From: an uncultured Pleomorphomonas sp.
GTDB taxonomy: Bacteria > Pseudomonadota > Alphaproteobacteria > Rhizobiales > Pleomorphomonadaceae
Assembly: GCA_937868725.1 (NCBI GenBank)
Contig: CALMMQ010000062.1
Location: 62,001 to 126,000, forward strand
Direction: 5' to 3'
DNA: 64,000 nt
The translations under genes and the position numbers were made by a program. The notes beneath the pieces were generated by a model. The model searched no databases. It had not been told where the DNA came from and saw nothing but the letters and a program-made list of their open reading frames with translations. How positions within the stretch are numbered: the stretch's first letter is position 1; each line of letters starts with the position of its first letter. Shown here in pieces: positions 40,101-49,406 of this stretch.

Positions 40101-40116
40101 TGAAATTAGAATTTCA
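40101..40116. promoter_or_regulatory. Palindrome upstream of the NCS2 permease
   Basis: TGAAATTAGAATTTCA is a perfect 7-bp inverted repeat with a 2-base spacer, 11 bases upstream of the permease start codon. It could be a repressor site or block ribosome access. No purine-riboswitch core is seen in the leader. Confidence 0.5.
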
Positions 40117-40478
40117 CACCGCAGCGCCAAATGAAAAACAAGGCGTCACCCCATCAAGCGGAAAGCGGGGGTGACTGTCAAAGCCAATTGGCAGGCATGC
40201 TGCCGCATTTGGCGGCAAGCCCGGTTTGATTGCAGCAAGGAACAGGCCAACCGGGCGGGCGGCCCCCGGCCGTCAGGGCTGGCGCTATCGGTGGTCCCCG
40301 ACCCCAGGGCGTAATACCCTTTCCGCCAGATCCCGCCCCCTTGGCGTGACGCCGTGGCGACAAGGGGGCGTGGTCAACTCCAGCGCGGACGTTGCAGTCA
40401 TCGTATGTATGTGCATGGCATATACTGTATGAAGGTTAGCTGTGAAAATTATGATCGCTGCATTCTTCATCATGGCGA
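40117..40478. other. Intergenic region between NCS2 permease and chemoreceptor
   Basis: No credible gene is found between the divergent NCS2 permease and chemoreceptor. The sequence turns AT-rich after about 40420. It holds short inverted repeats such as GCCGC/GCGGC near 40200, but nothing recognisable as an RNA gene. Confidence 0.5.
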
Positions 40479-40496
40479 TTGTCATGAAATTGTCAT
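40479..40496 (+). promoter_or_regulatory. PhoB-box-like site
   Basis: TTGTCAT-GAAA-TTGTCAT is a pair of direct heptamers separated by four bases, the spacing of a PhoB box (consensus CTGTCAT repeats). It lies 154 bases upstream of the chemoreceptor start on the same strand, in an AT-rich stretch. Confidence 0.55.
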
Positions 40497-40558
40497 GAAT
40501 GGAAACTGTTCTCGTTTTTACTTTAAATTAATTGCCATTTACTAGTTATCGTCTCGCT

Positions 40559-40579
40559 GGGGTGGCGTCTGGCCACCCC
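40559..40579. terminator. Hairpin in the chemoreceptor leader
   Basis: GGGGTGGC (40559-40566) pairs with GCCACCCC (40572-40579) around a 5-base loop. There is no T-run. It may be a leader structure or mRNA-stability element rather than a terminator. Confidence 0.35.
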
Positions 40580-40649
40580 CCGGTCAAGCCGCCGCGTCCT
40601 GAGGGCCAAGGTGGCCCCGACCACATCGCAGACCGATCCAGAGGCGCCG

Positions 40650-42998
40650 ATGCGTAGAGTGTTCTCCCTCAAGACGATCACAGCCAAGCTGTCGACCGCC
40701 GCTCTTGCCTTGACCATTCTTGCCGCCTCGGCCGGTGGCGCCGGCCTGCTTGGGCTCTATGACGCCGGCCGGACGATCGATGCCCTGTCGAGTTCGGCGA
40801 CAGCCATGGACAAGATGAACGCCGCCATCGTCGCCGTTCAGGCGCTCTACGGCAGCGGCGATCCGGCCGCCGCGGCGGCGGCGCGGCGGGCCATCGCCGA
40901 TGTGCGCTCGCGCGTCGGTCTTGCCGATCAGGATGGCACCGCCGTGCATCTTCAGGCCATGGACGCCGCCGTCGACCGGCTGACCGGCAGCTGGGATGCC
41001 ATCGCCACCGAGCGGCAGCACATTGTCAGGGCCCTCTCCGCCTTGCAGGCCAGCGCCGCCCAGCTGCAGCAGGATAGTGATCACGCCGTCGAGGCGACCA
41101 ACGATGAAATCGCCGGCATCGAGGAGCGGCTCGACAACAGTCGCTGCGTGGCGACCGGGTTGATCGACGCCGAGGTCCGCCTCGCCAAGGCCCAAGCCAG
41201 CCTGGAGGACTATCTGCGCCAGAGCCGCGATCAGGACCTGGTCGACGGTCGCGCCTATCTGTCGGCCGCCGCCCGCCTCTCGCTCGACAATGCCGCCAGC
41301 AACAGCGACGACAGCCTGGCCGCCGCGCTCAAGACGGACGCCGACGCGGCGGCGGCCCTCGCCGCTGCCGTCAAGGCCGCCGACGACGCGGCGTTGCGGG
41401 CCGCCTGGCCGGAACTGAGCCATCGTTTCGCGACCCTCCTTGCGGCCATCGAGACTGAAGCCACCGCCGTTCGCGGCCAGGCGGACAAGCTGGGCAACCG
41501 GCTGGCTGGCTGGTCGGTCAAGCGCGAGAACCAGATCGCCGCCGGCCAGACGGCACGCCAGATCGGCGACAAGACGTCGGCGCTGCTGCGCTCAACCCAA
41601 GTCTACCGCCTTGAGCCCACGACTGAGAACCGCGCGTCGCTGCTCGGGGCCATTGCCGACCTCAAGCCGACGCTTGCCGCCTTGCCCGGTGGGGCTGATA
41701 GCCGGCTGCTGGGCGACTTCGGCGTCTTCGCCGCCGCGGCCGGCCGACTGGTCACGGCCACCGAGGCGCTGCAAACCGACCAGGCCGAGGCGCTCGGCCA
41801 GTCGCACGCCGCCACGGAAGCCATCGCCGACCGGGTGAGCATGGTCGCCGCCGCAGCCCGCGCCGCCCGCCAGAGCAACATCGCCATCGTTCTCGCGACG
41901 GTGACCGGCCTGCTGGCGCTGTCGTTGGGCGTCACTGTCCTGCTGCGGCTTGGCATCGCCCGGCCGATCCGGCGCGTGACCGCCACCATGCGGCAGCTGG
42001 CCGCCGGTCAGCTCGACATCGACATGCCTCCGGCCGGCGACGACGAGATCGGCGCCATGGTCGCGGCGCTGACGGTGTTCCGCGACAGCGCCCGTGACCG
42101 CGAACGCCTGCGTGCCGCCGCCGAACGGGAGCATCAGCGCCGCGAGCAGCGGGCTCGCCAGATCGCCGGCCTCATCGCCGCCTTCGATCGCTCGGTCGGC
42201 GCCCTGGCCGACGCGGTGTCGCAGCAGATCGGACGTCTTGGCAGCGACGTCGCCGAACTCCAGAGCGTCGCCGACGCCGCTGCCCGACGCGCTGCCAGCG
42301 CCGATGCCGCTGGCGGTCTGGCGACCTCGGCCATCGATGCCGTCGCCGCCGCGACCGGCGAGCTCGCCCGTTCGGTTGCCCAGTCGCAGCAGCAGACGCG
42401 CGCCACCTCAGACTGCGCCGCCGGCTGCGTCGATCGCTCCCGCGCCGCCAGCGGCGTCATCACCGGTCTGGCCGAAGCCATCGGCCGCATCGCCGCCGTC
42501 GTCGACATCATCCAGGCCATTGCCGATCAGACCAACCTCCTGGCCCTCAATGCCACTATCGAGGCGGCGCGGGCTGGCGAGGCCGGTCGGGGCTTTGCCG
42601 TGGTGGCTGGCGAGGTCAAGAATCTGGCCGGACAGACCCGGCAACTGACCGACGACATCCGCGCTCACATCGGCAGCATCGAGACGTCGGCCAACTCGGC
42701 AGTCGATCAGGTGCGGATCATCGTCGTCTCGCTCGACGACATCGCCGCGGCGGCCAGCGCCGCCCTCGAACAGGTGTCACTGCAAGGCCGGGTCACCGCG
42801 GCGATTTCCGACAGTGCCCGCGCGGCGACCGGCAGCGCCTCGGCGCTGGCCGGCGAGACGGCGGCCCTGTCCGAGCACGCCACCCGCACCTCCGCGGTCG
42901 CCGAAGGGTTTTTCGCCACGACGTCGTCGGTCTCGACCGAAATCGGTCAGATGCTGGCGCTCATCGCCGACTTCACCGAGGCCGTCCGGGCGGCCTGA
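40650..42998 (+). CDS. Methyl-accepting chemotaxis protein
   Basis: The 782-residue protein has a membrane span near residues 15-35, a long helical periplasmic sensing region, and a second span at [25 protein letters not shown] linker ([20 protein letters not shown]) and a signalling domain follow. The signalling tip is in the stretch with [20 protein letters not shown] and [16 protein letters not shown]. It passes ligand signals to CheA/CheW. No known ligand-binding fold was recognised in the periplasmic part. The ATG at 40650 has GAGG six bases upstream. A PhoB-like box lies upstream, suggesting phosphate control. Confidence 0.92.
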   Translation: MRRVFSLKTITAKLSTAALALTILAASAGGAGLLGLYDAGRTIDALSSSATAMDKMNAAIVAVQALYGSGDPAAAAAARRAIADVRSRVGLADQDGTAVHLQAMDAAVDRLTGSWDAIATERQHIVRALSALQASAAQLQQDSDHAVEATNDEIAGIEERLDNSRCVATGLIDAEVRLAKAQASLEDYLRQSRDQDLVDGRAYLSAAARLSLDNAASNSDDSLAAALKTDADAAAALAAAVKAADDAALRAAWPELSHRFATLLAAIETEATAVRGQADKLGNRLAGWSVKRENQIAAGQTARQIGDKTSALLRSTQVYRLEPTTENRASLLGAIADLKPTLAALPGGADSRLLGDFGVFAAAAGRLVTATEALQTDQAEALGQSHAATEAIADRVSMVAAAARAARQSNIAIVLATVTGLLALSLGVTVLLRLGIARPIRRVTATMRQLAAGQLDIDMPPAGDDEIGAMVAALTVFRDSARDRERLRAAAEREHQRREQRARQIAGLIAAFDRSVGALADAVSQQIGRLGSDVAELQSVADAAARRAASADAAGGLATSAIDAVAAATGELARSVAQSQQQTRATSDCAAGCVDRSRAASGVITGLAEAIGRIAAVVDIIQAIADQTNLLALNATIEAARAGEAGRGFAVVAGEVKNLAGQTRQLTDDIRAHIGSIETSANSAVDQVRIIVVSLDDIAAAASAALEQVSLQGRVTAAISDSARAATGSASALAGETAALSEHATRTSAVAEGFFATTSSVSTEIGQMLALIADFTEAVRAA

Positions 42999-43119
42999 TC
43001 CGGCCCGCGCGGCGGCGAACCCGGTGCATCTCCGGAGCGGCCGGCGATGGTGCCGGTCGACAGCGGACAACGACAAACGCCGGCCTGACCGGTGAACTGC
43101 TTCTGTCGATGGGGAGAAA

Positions 43120-43196
43120 TGGCGCGCTCGGAGCGATTCGAACGCCCGACCCTCAGATTCGTAGTCTGATGCTCTATCCAGCTGAGCTACGAGCGC
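43120..43196 (-). tRNA. tRNA-Arg (anticodon ACG)
   Basis: The minus strand folds as a 77-base tRNA. The acceptor stem is GCGCTCG with CGAGCGC, the discriminator base is G, and CCA is encoded. The anticodon stem CAGA/TCTG closes the loop CTACGAA, giving ACG (read as ICG). The T-arm contains GTTCGAATC. This is the major Arg tRNA for CGN codons. Confidence 0.97.
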
Positions 43197-43255
43197 GCAC
43201 CACGATCAAGCAACTGACGACACCGGAGTATCGCTCGGTCTCGATCGATGGCGTG

Positions 43256-43284
43256 TGTCTACCGAACCGAGTTTCGGAATGCAA
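43256..43284 (-). promoter_or_regulatory. Possible promoter of tRNA-Arg
   Basis: On the minus strand TTGCAT (complement of 43279-43284) is followed after 17 bases by TAGACA (complement of 43256-43261). This would give a leader of about 50 bases before the mature tRNA. Confidence 0.35.
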
Positions 43285-43371
43285 GCCCTTTTCTGCATTT
43301 CCCGACCGGATTCGCCGCGAAAGTGAAAATCACGGCATAATCAATAGCTTGGCCATCGCCTCCGGCGTTTC

Positions 43372-44832
43372 CTATCCCGTAAGGCTGACGCCGGCGGCCG
43401 CCCGGTCGGGAATCTCGATCTCGAAGACGGCCCCGGGGCCGTTGTCGAGGGCACGGATGCTGCCGCCGTGGGCGCGCACCAATTCGGCGGCGATGGCAAG
43501 GCCAAGGCCGGTGCCGCCCCGCCGCACCGAGCCTTGGAACGGCTTGAACAGCGCTTCGCGCGCCCGCTCGGGCAGGCCCGGTCCGGTATCGGCGACAACG
43601 ATGCGCACGGCCGCGCCGCGCCGCTCGGCCGATACGGTGAGGCGCTTGACCACCGCCGCGTCGGTGGCCTGATCGAGCGCCTGCACGGCGTTGCGGATCA
43701 GATTGAGCAGCACCCGCGACAACTGTTCGGAATCGGCGTCTACCTCCAGCGCCTCCGGCACGGCGTTGACCCACTCGATCGGCGAGGCGGCGCTGAGCCC
43801 GGCCATCTCGGCAACATCGCTGGTCAGCTGGCGCAGGGTCAGCAACCGGCGGGCCGGCGGCGGCTCCTGCGCCTTGCCGTAGGCCAGCACCGACTGGCAA
43901 TAGGTGATGGCGCGGTCGATGGCGCTGACCAGCTTGGGGGCGAAGCGCTGCACCGTCGGGTCGGGAATCATCGTCAGCCGGTCGGAGATCAGCTGCGCCG
44001 AGGCCAGCAGGTTTCTGAGATCGTGGTTGATCTTGGATACGGCGAGACCCAGTTCGGCCAGGCGCCGCTGCTGCTTGAGCAGGTCCTGCAGGCGCTGTTG
44101 CACCGTGGCCATCGACACCTCGGCCCGGCCGATCTCGTCCGTTCGGCCGGAGACCTTGATGTTGCCGGCGACGTTCTCCGGATCATGGCTCCACTGGTAG
44201 AGGGCGATACCCAGCCGGGCCATCGGCCGGATGAGCAACTGGCGGATGGAGAAGTAGACGAACAGCGCCGTCAGCGTCGAGATGGCGATCGACGTCATCA
44301 GCACACGGCGGGAATAGTTGAGCAGGCGCTCGCGCTGGCCGGCTTCCGAATAGACCACCTCGATCTGGCCATCGCCGTCGTAGGGCGCCACGGCGCGCAC
44401 GGTTCGGTCGGAGCCATAGATCAGCGTGTCGAAGGCCGAGGCGACGGCGTTGTGGTAGTCGAGCTTGTCGATGTCGATCTCGCGCGACACCGTCGGCGGC
44501 ATCTCGCCCATTGCCACGAGCCGTTTCATGCCGTTCTGGCGCACGGCGACGGCGTAGGCGTCGATTTCGGTGAGGATGTCGTCCTGCACCCGCTGCGGCA
44601 GCATGGTCTCGGGCGGGTAGCTGATCAGCGTCCGCGCCGCCACCGTGGCGCTGTGCAGGTGGCTCTCGACGTCGTAGCGCTCGAAGTTGGCGATCGACGG
44701 CACATAGATGAACACCTCGGCCAGCATGACGAAGCCGATGGTCAGAAAGAGCAGCTTGAGCGACAAGCTGAAGGGCCGGTGCCTGTCGGCCGGCTGCGAT
44801 CCGGAGCTGTCAACTCCTCCGGTCTGGTCCAT
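43372..44832 (-). CDS. Membrane sensor histidine kinase (orphan)
   Basis: The 486-residue protein has one span at about residues 24-45 and a second at about 178-197 flanking a periplasmic domain. HAMP-like sequence follows. The dimerisation/phosphoacceptor helix has His270 in VSKINHDLRNLL. The ATPase domain shows the N-box LLNLIRNAVQAL, the G1 box VADTGPGLP and the G2 box GGTGLGLAIA. GAGGAAG lies before the ATG at 44832. No response regulator is adjacent, so its partner is elsewhere. The stimulus is unknown. Confidence 0.9.
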   Translation of the reverse strand: MDQTGGVDSSGSQPADRHRPFSLSLKLLFLTIGFVMLAEVFIYVPSIANFERYDVESHLHSATVAARTLISYPPETMLPQRVQDDILTEIDAYAVAVRQNGMKRLVAMGEMPPTVSREIDIDKLDYHNAVASAFDTLIYGSDRTVRAVAPYDGDGQIEVVYSEAGQRERLLNYSRRVLMTSIAISTLTALFVYFSIRQLLIRPMARLGIALYQWSHDPENVAGNIKVSGRTDEIGRAEVSMATVQQRLQDLLKQQRRLAELGLAVSKINHDLRNLLASAQLISDRLTMIPDPTVQRFAPKLVSAIDRAITYCQSVLAYGKAQEPPPARRLLTLRQLTSDVAEMAGLSAASPIEWVNAVPEALEVDADSEQLSRVLLNLIRNAVQALDQATDAAVVKRLTVSAERRGAAVRIVVADTGPGLPERAREALFKPFQGSVRRGGTGLGLAIAAELVRAHGGSIRALDNGPGAVFEIEIPDRAAAGVSLTG

Positions 44833-44999
44833 GACGCTTCCTCGAATCCGATTTGTCTCTATCTGTTTCTTTTCATGGAAATTGAAAGGGCATCGCGGCC
44901 CAATTGAGGAAAAAAACCGCCGCCGCGCCGATTTCCCCATATTGATGGCGCCAAGGTGGCTATTCTCTGCCGAAAAGGCCGGCGTTGCGCCGAGATGCG

Positions 45000-45028
45000 T
45001 TGACGAGGTGCCCGCTGTCCCGTATAAG
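45000..45028 (+). promoter_or_regulatory. Sigma-70 promoter of rpmH-rnpA-yidC
   Basis: TTGACG (45000-45005) and TATAAG (45023-45028) are separated by exactly 17 bases. Transcription would start near 45035, leaving a leader of about 155 bases before rpmH. The region 44833-45192 holds no other gene. Confidence 0.78.
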
Positions 45029-45192
45029 CCGCCATCGATCGGAAAGGCACGTCCGGTCCGCCCGGCGTGTTGCGCCTGCGGCCAGCGTGCCTTCTCTCAT
45101 TTTTGCCAACCCTGCCTTTGCCCATGCGATCCGCGGTCGCAAGCTGGCGGAAGGCTCGACGAACGAGGACGCCCGGTGAGGGCGAGACATCC

Positions 45193-45327
45193 ATGAAGCG
45201 GACTTACCAGCCGTCCAAGCTCATTCGCAAGCGCCGCCACGGCTTCCGCGCCCGCATGGCCACCGCCGGCGGTCGCAAGGTCATTGCCCGTCGCCGGGCC
45301 CAGGGGCGCAAGCGTCTTTCGGCGTAA
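45193..45327 (+). CDS. rpmH: 50S ribosomal protein L34
   Basis: The 44-residue protein [20 protein letters not shown]... is the complete L34 sequence, highly basic and of the usual length. It belongs to the large subunit, near 23S rRNA domain I. It begins the classic rpmH-rnpA-yidC cluster and is preceded by a strong sigma-70 promoter. The longer upstream reading frame is not used. Confidence 0.98.
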   Translation: MKRTYQPSKLIRKRRHGFRARMATAGGRKVIARRRAQGRKRLSA

Positions 45328-45385
45328 TCAGCGGCCGCGGGTCGGGCCGCCCCGGCTCGCGCCGGGTTGCGGAGCAAGGCGACCC

Positions 45386-45802
45386 ATGCACCGGCTGAAG
45401 AAGCGTAGGGACTATCTTAAAGTCGCCCGGGGTGATCGAACGCCCCGGCGCGGCTTTTTGCTGCAATCGACAAGGCGGGATGCCGGCGCCAAGGCGGTCG
45501 TGGAAGACGGGCCGCGGTTCGGTTTCACGGTCACCAAGAAGATCGGCAACGCGGTGGTGCGCAATCGCATCCGCCGTCGGCTCAAGGAAGCGGTCCGGCT
45601 CGCCGGCGCCGCGGCGGCCGAAGGCAATCGCGATCTGGTGCTGGTGGGGCGTCGTCCGGCCCTCGACATGCCGTTTGACGAGCTTCTCGCCGATGTTGTC
45701 GGCGCGGTAAAATCGGCTTGTGGCGAAAAGCGCGGACAGCGCCGCGCCGAAGCCACCAAGGGCGCGCGCGGGCGCCCCAGCGAGGAAGAACCTGGTCTAT
45801 GA
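45386..45802 (+). CDS. rnpA: Ribonuclease P protein component
   Basis: The 138-residue basic protein starts MHRLKKRRDYLKVARGDRTP and includes the RNA-binding signature VVRNRIRRRLKEAVR. It binds RNase P RNA and helps mature tRNA 5' ends. The start at 45386 follows rpmH by 58 bases. The stop overlaps the yidC start (ATGA). A Lys/Arg/Glu-rich C-terminal tail extends past the usual fold, as in other alphaproteobacteria. Confidence 0.95.
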   Translation: MHRLKKRRDYLKVARGDRTPRRGFLLQSTRRDAGAKAVVEDGPRFGFTVTKKIGNAVVRNRIRRRLKEAVRLAGAAAAEGNRDLVLVGRRPALDMPFDELLADVVGAVKSACGEKRGQRRAEATKGARGRPSEEEPGL

Positions 45803-47598
45803 GTGAAAATCGTAACCTGATCGTGGCCATGGCACTGTCGCTCGCGGTGCTGATCGGCTGGCAGTATTTCATCGCCGGGCCGAAGATGGAGAAGACGCGC
45901 GCTGCCCAGGAGGCTGCTCAGGCGCAGGCAACCGCCGCCGCGCCCACCGATGCCACCGCCCCTGGCGCCACCGCTGCCGCCCCCGGCGCCGAATCGGTTG
46001 CCGCCGCGCAGACGTCGAGCTTCGTCGGTCGTGACCAGGCGCTGGCCGGCAGTCCGCGCGTGGCCATCGATACGCCCGAACTCGTCGGTTCGATCAGCCT
46101 GACCGGTGCCCGCATCGACGATCTGTCGCTGAAGCTCTACCGCGAGACCATCGATCCGACCTCGTCGCTGGTGCAGTTGCTCAACCCGTTCGGCACGCAG
46201 AACGCCTATTACGCCGAGTTCGGCTTCAAGGCGCCGGCCGGCGAGACGACCGTGCTGCCCGACAGCTCGACGCTGTGGACGGCGCCCGACGGCGCCAAGC
46301 TGACGCCGCAGACGCCGGTGACGCTGACCTGGAACAACGGCCAGGGCCTGACCTTCACCCGCACCATCGCCGTCGACGCCCACACCATGTTCACGGTCAA
46401 GGATGCCGTGACCAACGCCGCCGCCACCCCGGTCACACTCTATCCCTACGGCCTGCTGAGCCGCTACGGCACGCCGCAGACGCCGACCACCTGGGTGCTG
46501 CACGAAGGCCTGCTCGGCGTGTTCGGCGACGCCGGTCTCACCGAGGAAACCTACGCCAGCCTCAAGAAGGATGGCGCCCTCAAGCCCGAGGCCGTCGCCA
46601 CCGGCTGGCTCGGCATCACCGACAAGTACTGGGCCACGGCGCTGATTCCGCTTGGCAACAGCACCTTCCAGCCGCGCTTCTCCTACGCTCTGGCCGGCAC
46701 GGTCGACACCTATCAGGCCAACTACCTGCGTGACGGCCTGGCGGTCGCCGCCGGCGCCACCGCCTCGACCGAGACGCGCATCTTCGCCGGTGCCAAGACC
46801 GTCGAGCGCATCGACAGCTACGAGAAGGAACTCGGCATCGGCAAATTCGATCGCATGATCGATTGGGGCTGGTTCTACTGGATCACCAAGCCGATGTTCT
46901 GGCTGATCGACACGCTCTACAAGCTGGTCGGCAACTTCGGCATCGCCATCCTGCTGGTTACCCTCATCGTCAAGGGCCTGTTCTTCCCGCTTGCCAACAA
47001 GTCGTACGCTTCGATGAGCAAGATGAAGAAGATTCAGCCGGAGATGAACGACATCAAGACGCGCTTCCCCGACGACAAGGTGAAGCAGCAGCAGGAGATG
47101 ATGGAGCTCTACAAGCGCGAGAAGATCAATCCCATGGCCGGCTGTCTGCCGATCGCCGTGCAGATTCCGGTGTTCTTCTCGCTCTACAAGGTGCTCTACG
47201 TCACCATCGAGATGCGGCACGCGCCGTTCTTCGGCTGGATCCACGATCTGTCGGCCGCCGATCCCACCACGCTGTTCAATCTGTTCGGCCTGTTGCCGTT
47301 CACTCCGCCGCACTTCCTGATGCTCGGCGTCTGGCCGCTGATCATGGGCGTGACGATGTTCTTCCAGATGAAGCTCAACCCGACGCCGCCCGATCCGACG
47401 CAGGCCATGCTGTTCACCTGGATGCCCGTCATCTTCACCTTCATGATGGCTGCCTTCCCCGCCGGTCTCGTCATCTACTGGTCGTGGAACAACCTGCTGT
47501 CGATCCTGCAGCAGTCGCTGATCATGAAGAAGAACGGCGTCAAGGTGGAGTTGTTCGACAACCTGAAGTCCACGTTCAAGATAGGTTCCAAAACCTAG
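45799..47598 (+). CDS. yidC: Membrane protein insertase YidC
   Basis: A 599-residue YidC of the Gram-negative type. It has an N-terminal anchor (LIVAMALSLAVLIGWQYFIA), a large periplasmic beta-domain (about residues 60-345), and five C-terminal spans with KPMFWLIDTLYKLVGNFGIA, PMAGCLPIAVQIPVFFSLYK and the C-terminal SWNNLLSILQQSLIMKKNG. It inserts and folds inner-membrane proteins alone or with Sec. The start overlaps rnpA by four bases. The stop codon TAG coincides with the first bases of dispersed repeat copy B. Confidence 0.97.
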   Translation: MSENRNLIVAMALSLAVLIGWQYFIAGPKMEKTRAAQEAAQAQATAAAPTDATAPGATAAAPGAESVAAAQTSSFVGRDQALAGSPRVAIDTPELVGSISLTGARIDDLSLKLYRETIDPTSSLVQLLNPFGTQNAYYAEFGFKAPAGETTVLPDSSTLWTAPDGAKLTPQTPVTLTWNNGQGLTFTRTIAVDAHTMFTVKDAVTNAAATPVTLYPYGLLSRYGTPQTPTTWVLHEGLLGVFGDAGLTEETYASLKKDGALKPEAVATGWLGITDKYWATALIPLGNSTFQPRFSYALAGTVDTYQANYLRDGLAVAAGATASTETRIFAGAKTVERIDSYEKELGIGKFDRMIDWGWFYWITKPMFWLIDTLYKLVGNFGIAILLVTLIVKGLFFPLANKSYASMSKMKKIQPEMNDIKTRFPDDKVKQQQEMMELYKREKINPMAGCLPIAVQIPVFFSLYKVLYVTIEMRHAPFFGWIHDLSAADPTTLFNLFGLLPFTPPHFLMLGVWPLIMGVTMFFQMKLNPTPPDPTQAMLFTWMPVIFTFMMAAFPAGLVIYWSWNNLLSILQQSLIMKKNGVKVELFDNLKSTFKIGSKT

Positions 47599-47679
47599 AG
47601 CGCTTTCCGACCTGTCCGACCTGATGGAATCATCAGGTCGACAAGAAATCGCTCCAGATTCAATAAGTTGAGCAGCCGC
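47597..47679 (+). repeat. Dispersed palindromic intergenic repeat, copy B
   Basis: AGAGCGCTTTCCGACCTG starts at the yidC stop codon. The inner palindrome is CCTGATGG...ATCATCAGG, followed by AAGAAATCGCTCCAGATTC and the tail GAGCAGCCGC. It carries a short insertion in the left arm relative to copy A. Confidence 0.85.
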
Positions 47680-47969
47680 CAACCCGGCATTCGCGCCCCG
47701 GCCCGAGGTCGGCCGGAGCGCGGCTGCCAAAGCCAACGGTTCCATCGGCGCTTTCGCGTTCTGGTGGTTCGGCTCGCGGGGCGGATCGACCGATCCGGTC
47801 GGCGGGCCTTTCTCGCCGGCGCCGCCGGCAGCGGAGTCTACGTCCATGATCAGGTGATCGCCGGGGCGCCTGCGTCCCGGTCCGTCGATACCCACCGAAC
47901 CGGCCGATCGCGGCCGGTTTGTCCGTTTCGCTGGGGCGGTCCGTCCGGCCGCCGATCCGAGGTTCTGCC
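47680..47969. other. Leader of the acetyltransferase gene
   Basis: There are 290 bases without a credible gene. AACCGGCCG (47898-47906) pairs perfectly with CGGCCGGTT (47911-47919), a 9-bp hairpin 50 bases before the acetyltransferase start. It may be a weak terminator or leader structure. Confidence 0.4.
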
Positions 47970-48635
47970 ATGTCCGCCGAAGCCGCCATTCCCGATCCCG
48001 CCGCCATCCATCCGCTGCCGCACGCCGCGCGCGTCGTCTTCCTCAAGTCCGTCGTCCGGGCCGAGGGCGTAGAGATCGGCGACTATTCCTATTATGACGA
48101 TCCGGTGGCGCCCGAGCGCTTCTATGAGCGCAACGTGCTGCACCACTACCCGGCCGTCTACGGCGACCGGCTGGTGATCGGCCGCTTCGTCGCCATCGCC
48201 ACCGGCGTCCGCTTCTTCATGAACGGCGCCAACCACGCCCTCGGCGGCTTTTCGACCTTTCCCTTTCCGATCTTCGGCGGGGCTTGGTCGGACGCCGCTG
48301 CGCTGGCAGCGCTCAAAGAGCAATCGCGCGGCGATACCATCGTCGGCAACGACGTCTGGATCGGCCACGAAGCGCTCATCCTGCCCGGCGTGCGCATCGG
48401 CGACGGCGCCATCATCGGCGCCCGCGCCGTCGTCGCCGCCGACGTGCCGCCCTACGCCGTCGTCGTCGGCAACCCGGCCCGTGTCGTGCGCCAGCGCTTC
48501 GCCGCCGATGTCGTCGCCGAACTTCTCAGTCTCGCCTGGTGGAACTGGCCGATCGCAGCGATCACCGCCCACCGTCAGGCCATTGCCGGCGCCGACATGG
48601 CGGCGCTGCGCCAAGCCCGGAAGGAACTGTCATGA
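47970..48635 (+). CDS. CatB/Vat-type xenobiotic acetyltransferase
   Basis: The 221-residue protein is a left-handed beta-helix (hexapeptide-repeat) acetyltransferase. Marks are [18 protein letters not shown], the catalytic His in [16 protein letters not shown], and helical coils in [19 protein letters not shown]. This subfamily acetylates chloramphenicol or streptogramin A, but many members have unknown natural substrates, so drug resistance is not implied. It sits between yidC and engB, which are normally adjacent, and overlaps the engB start by four bases. The long frame extension upstream is not used. Confidence 0.87.
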   Translation: MSAEAAIPDPAAIHPLPHAARVVFLKSVVRAEGVEIGDYSYYDDPVAPERFYERNVLHHYPAVYGDRLVIGRFVAIATGVRFFMNGANHALGGFSTFPFPIFGGAWSDAAALAALKEQSRGDTIVGNDVWIGHEALILPGVRIGDGAIIGARAVVAADVPPYAVVVGNPARVVRQRFAADVVAELLSLAWWNWPIAAITAHRQAIAGADMAALRQARKELS

Positions 48636-49282
48636 CCGATGAACCGGCGCTGCCGGCCGCCGATCGCGAGGCGGTGCGGCTGATGTTCGCCCGCCCCTGG
48701 ACCTTTGTGCGCGGCATGACCGACGTCGCCGACCTGCCGCCCATCGCCGGCAGCGTCGAGGTGGCGTTCGCCGGCCGCTCCAACGTCGGCAAGTCGAGCC
48801 TCATCAACGCGTTGACCGGCCAGTCTGGTCTTGCCCGCACCTCCAACACGCCGGGGCGGACGCAGGAACTCAACCTGTTCCGGCCGGCGCTCGACGTCGG
48901 GCTCTATCTCGTCGACATGCCCGGCTACGGCTACGCCGAAGCACCCAAGGAAAAGGTCGACATCTGGAACGAGCTGATCCGCGACTACCTGCGTGGCCGC
49001 GTCAACCTGCGCCGCGTCTACATGCTGATCGACGCCCGTCACGGCATCAAGAAGAACGATGAGGACGTCATGGTTCTGCTCGACAAGGCGGCCGTGTCCT
49101 ACCAGATCGTGCTGACCAAGACCGACAAGCTCAAGGCGCCCGGCGTGGCCAAGCTGATCGAGGAAACCAGCCAGCGCATCCTCCGGCGCCCGGCCGCCTA
49201 CCCGATCGTGCTGGCCACCTCGAGCGAGAAGGGCGACGGGCTCGACAGCCTGCGCGCGGCCATCGCCGAACTCGTGCCCTGA
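48632..49282 (+). CDS. engB: Ribosome biogenesis GTPase EngB (YihA/YsxC)
   Basis: The 216-residue GTPase has G1 [10 protein letters not shown]2/G3 region [14 protein letters not shown] and [13 protein letters not shown], and G4 LTKTDKLK. It assists 50S subunit assembly and is usually essential. The ATG overlaps the acetyltransferase stop (ATGA). AAGGA lies nine bases upstream. The order with argB follows the rhizobial arrangement. Confidence 0.96.
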   Translation: MTDEPALPAADREAVRLMFARPWTFVRGMTDVADLPPIAGSVEVAFAGRSNVGKSSLINALTGQSGLARTSNTPGRTQELNLFRPALDVGLYLVDMPGYGYAEAPKEKVDIWNELIRDYLRGRVNLRRVYMLIDARHGIKKNDEDVMVLLDKAAVSYQIVLTKTDKLKAPGVAKLIEETSQRILRRPAAYPIVLATSSEKGDGLDSLRAAIAELVP

Positions 49283-49406
49283 CCGCCTGCCGGGCTGGCG
49301 CGCGATCCATGCGCGGCAGCCCTGCCCGGGGCGGGCCGACGCCGTCATTGAGCGACGGGCGGCGATCGGCTATAGGCGAGGCAACAGAACCGTCGTCGAG
49401 GCCGCC

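Noticed and set aside
40091-40200. Possible purine riboswitch before the NCS2 permease
   Set aside because: The conserved core and paired loops of the guanine/adenine riboswitch are not found. Only a simple palindrome is present.
43120-43196. tRNA-Arg as an integration site
   Set aside because: No second copy of the tRNA 3' end, no integrase and no foreign-looking block lie beside it.
47919-47969. Earlier start for the CatB/Vat-type acetyltransferase
   Set aside because: The extra 17 residues are Arg/Ser-rich, overlap the hairpin region and lack homology. The ATG at 47970 starts just before the conserved domain.
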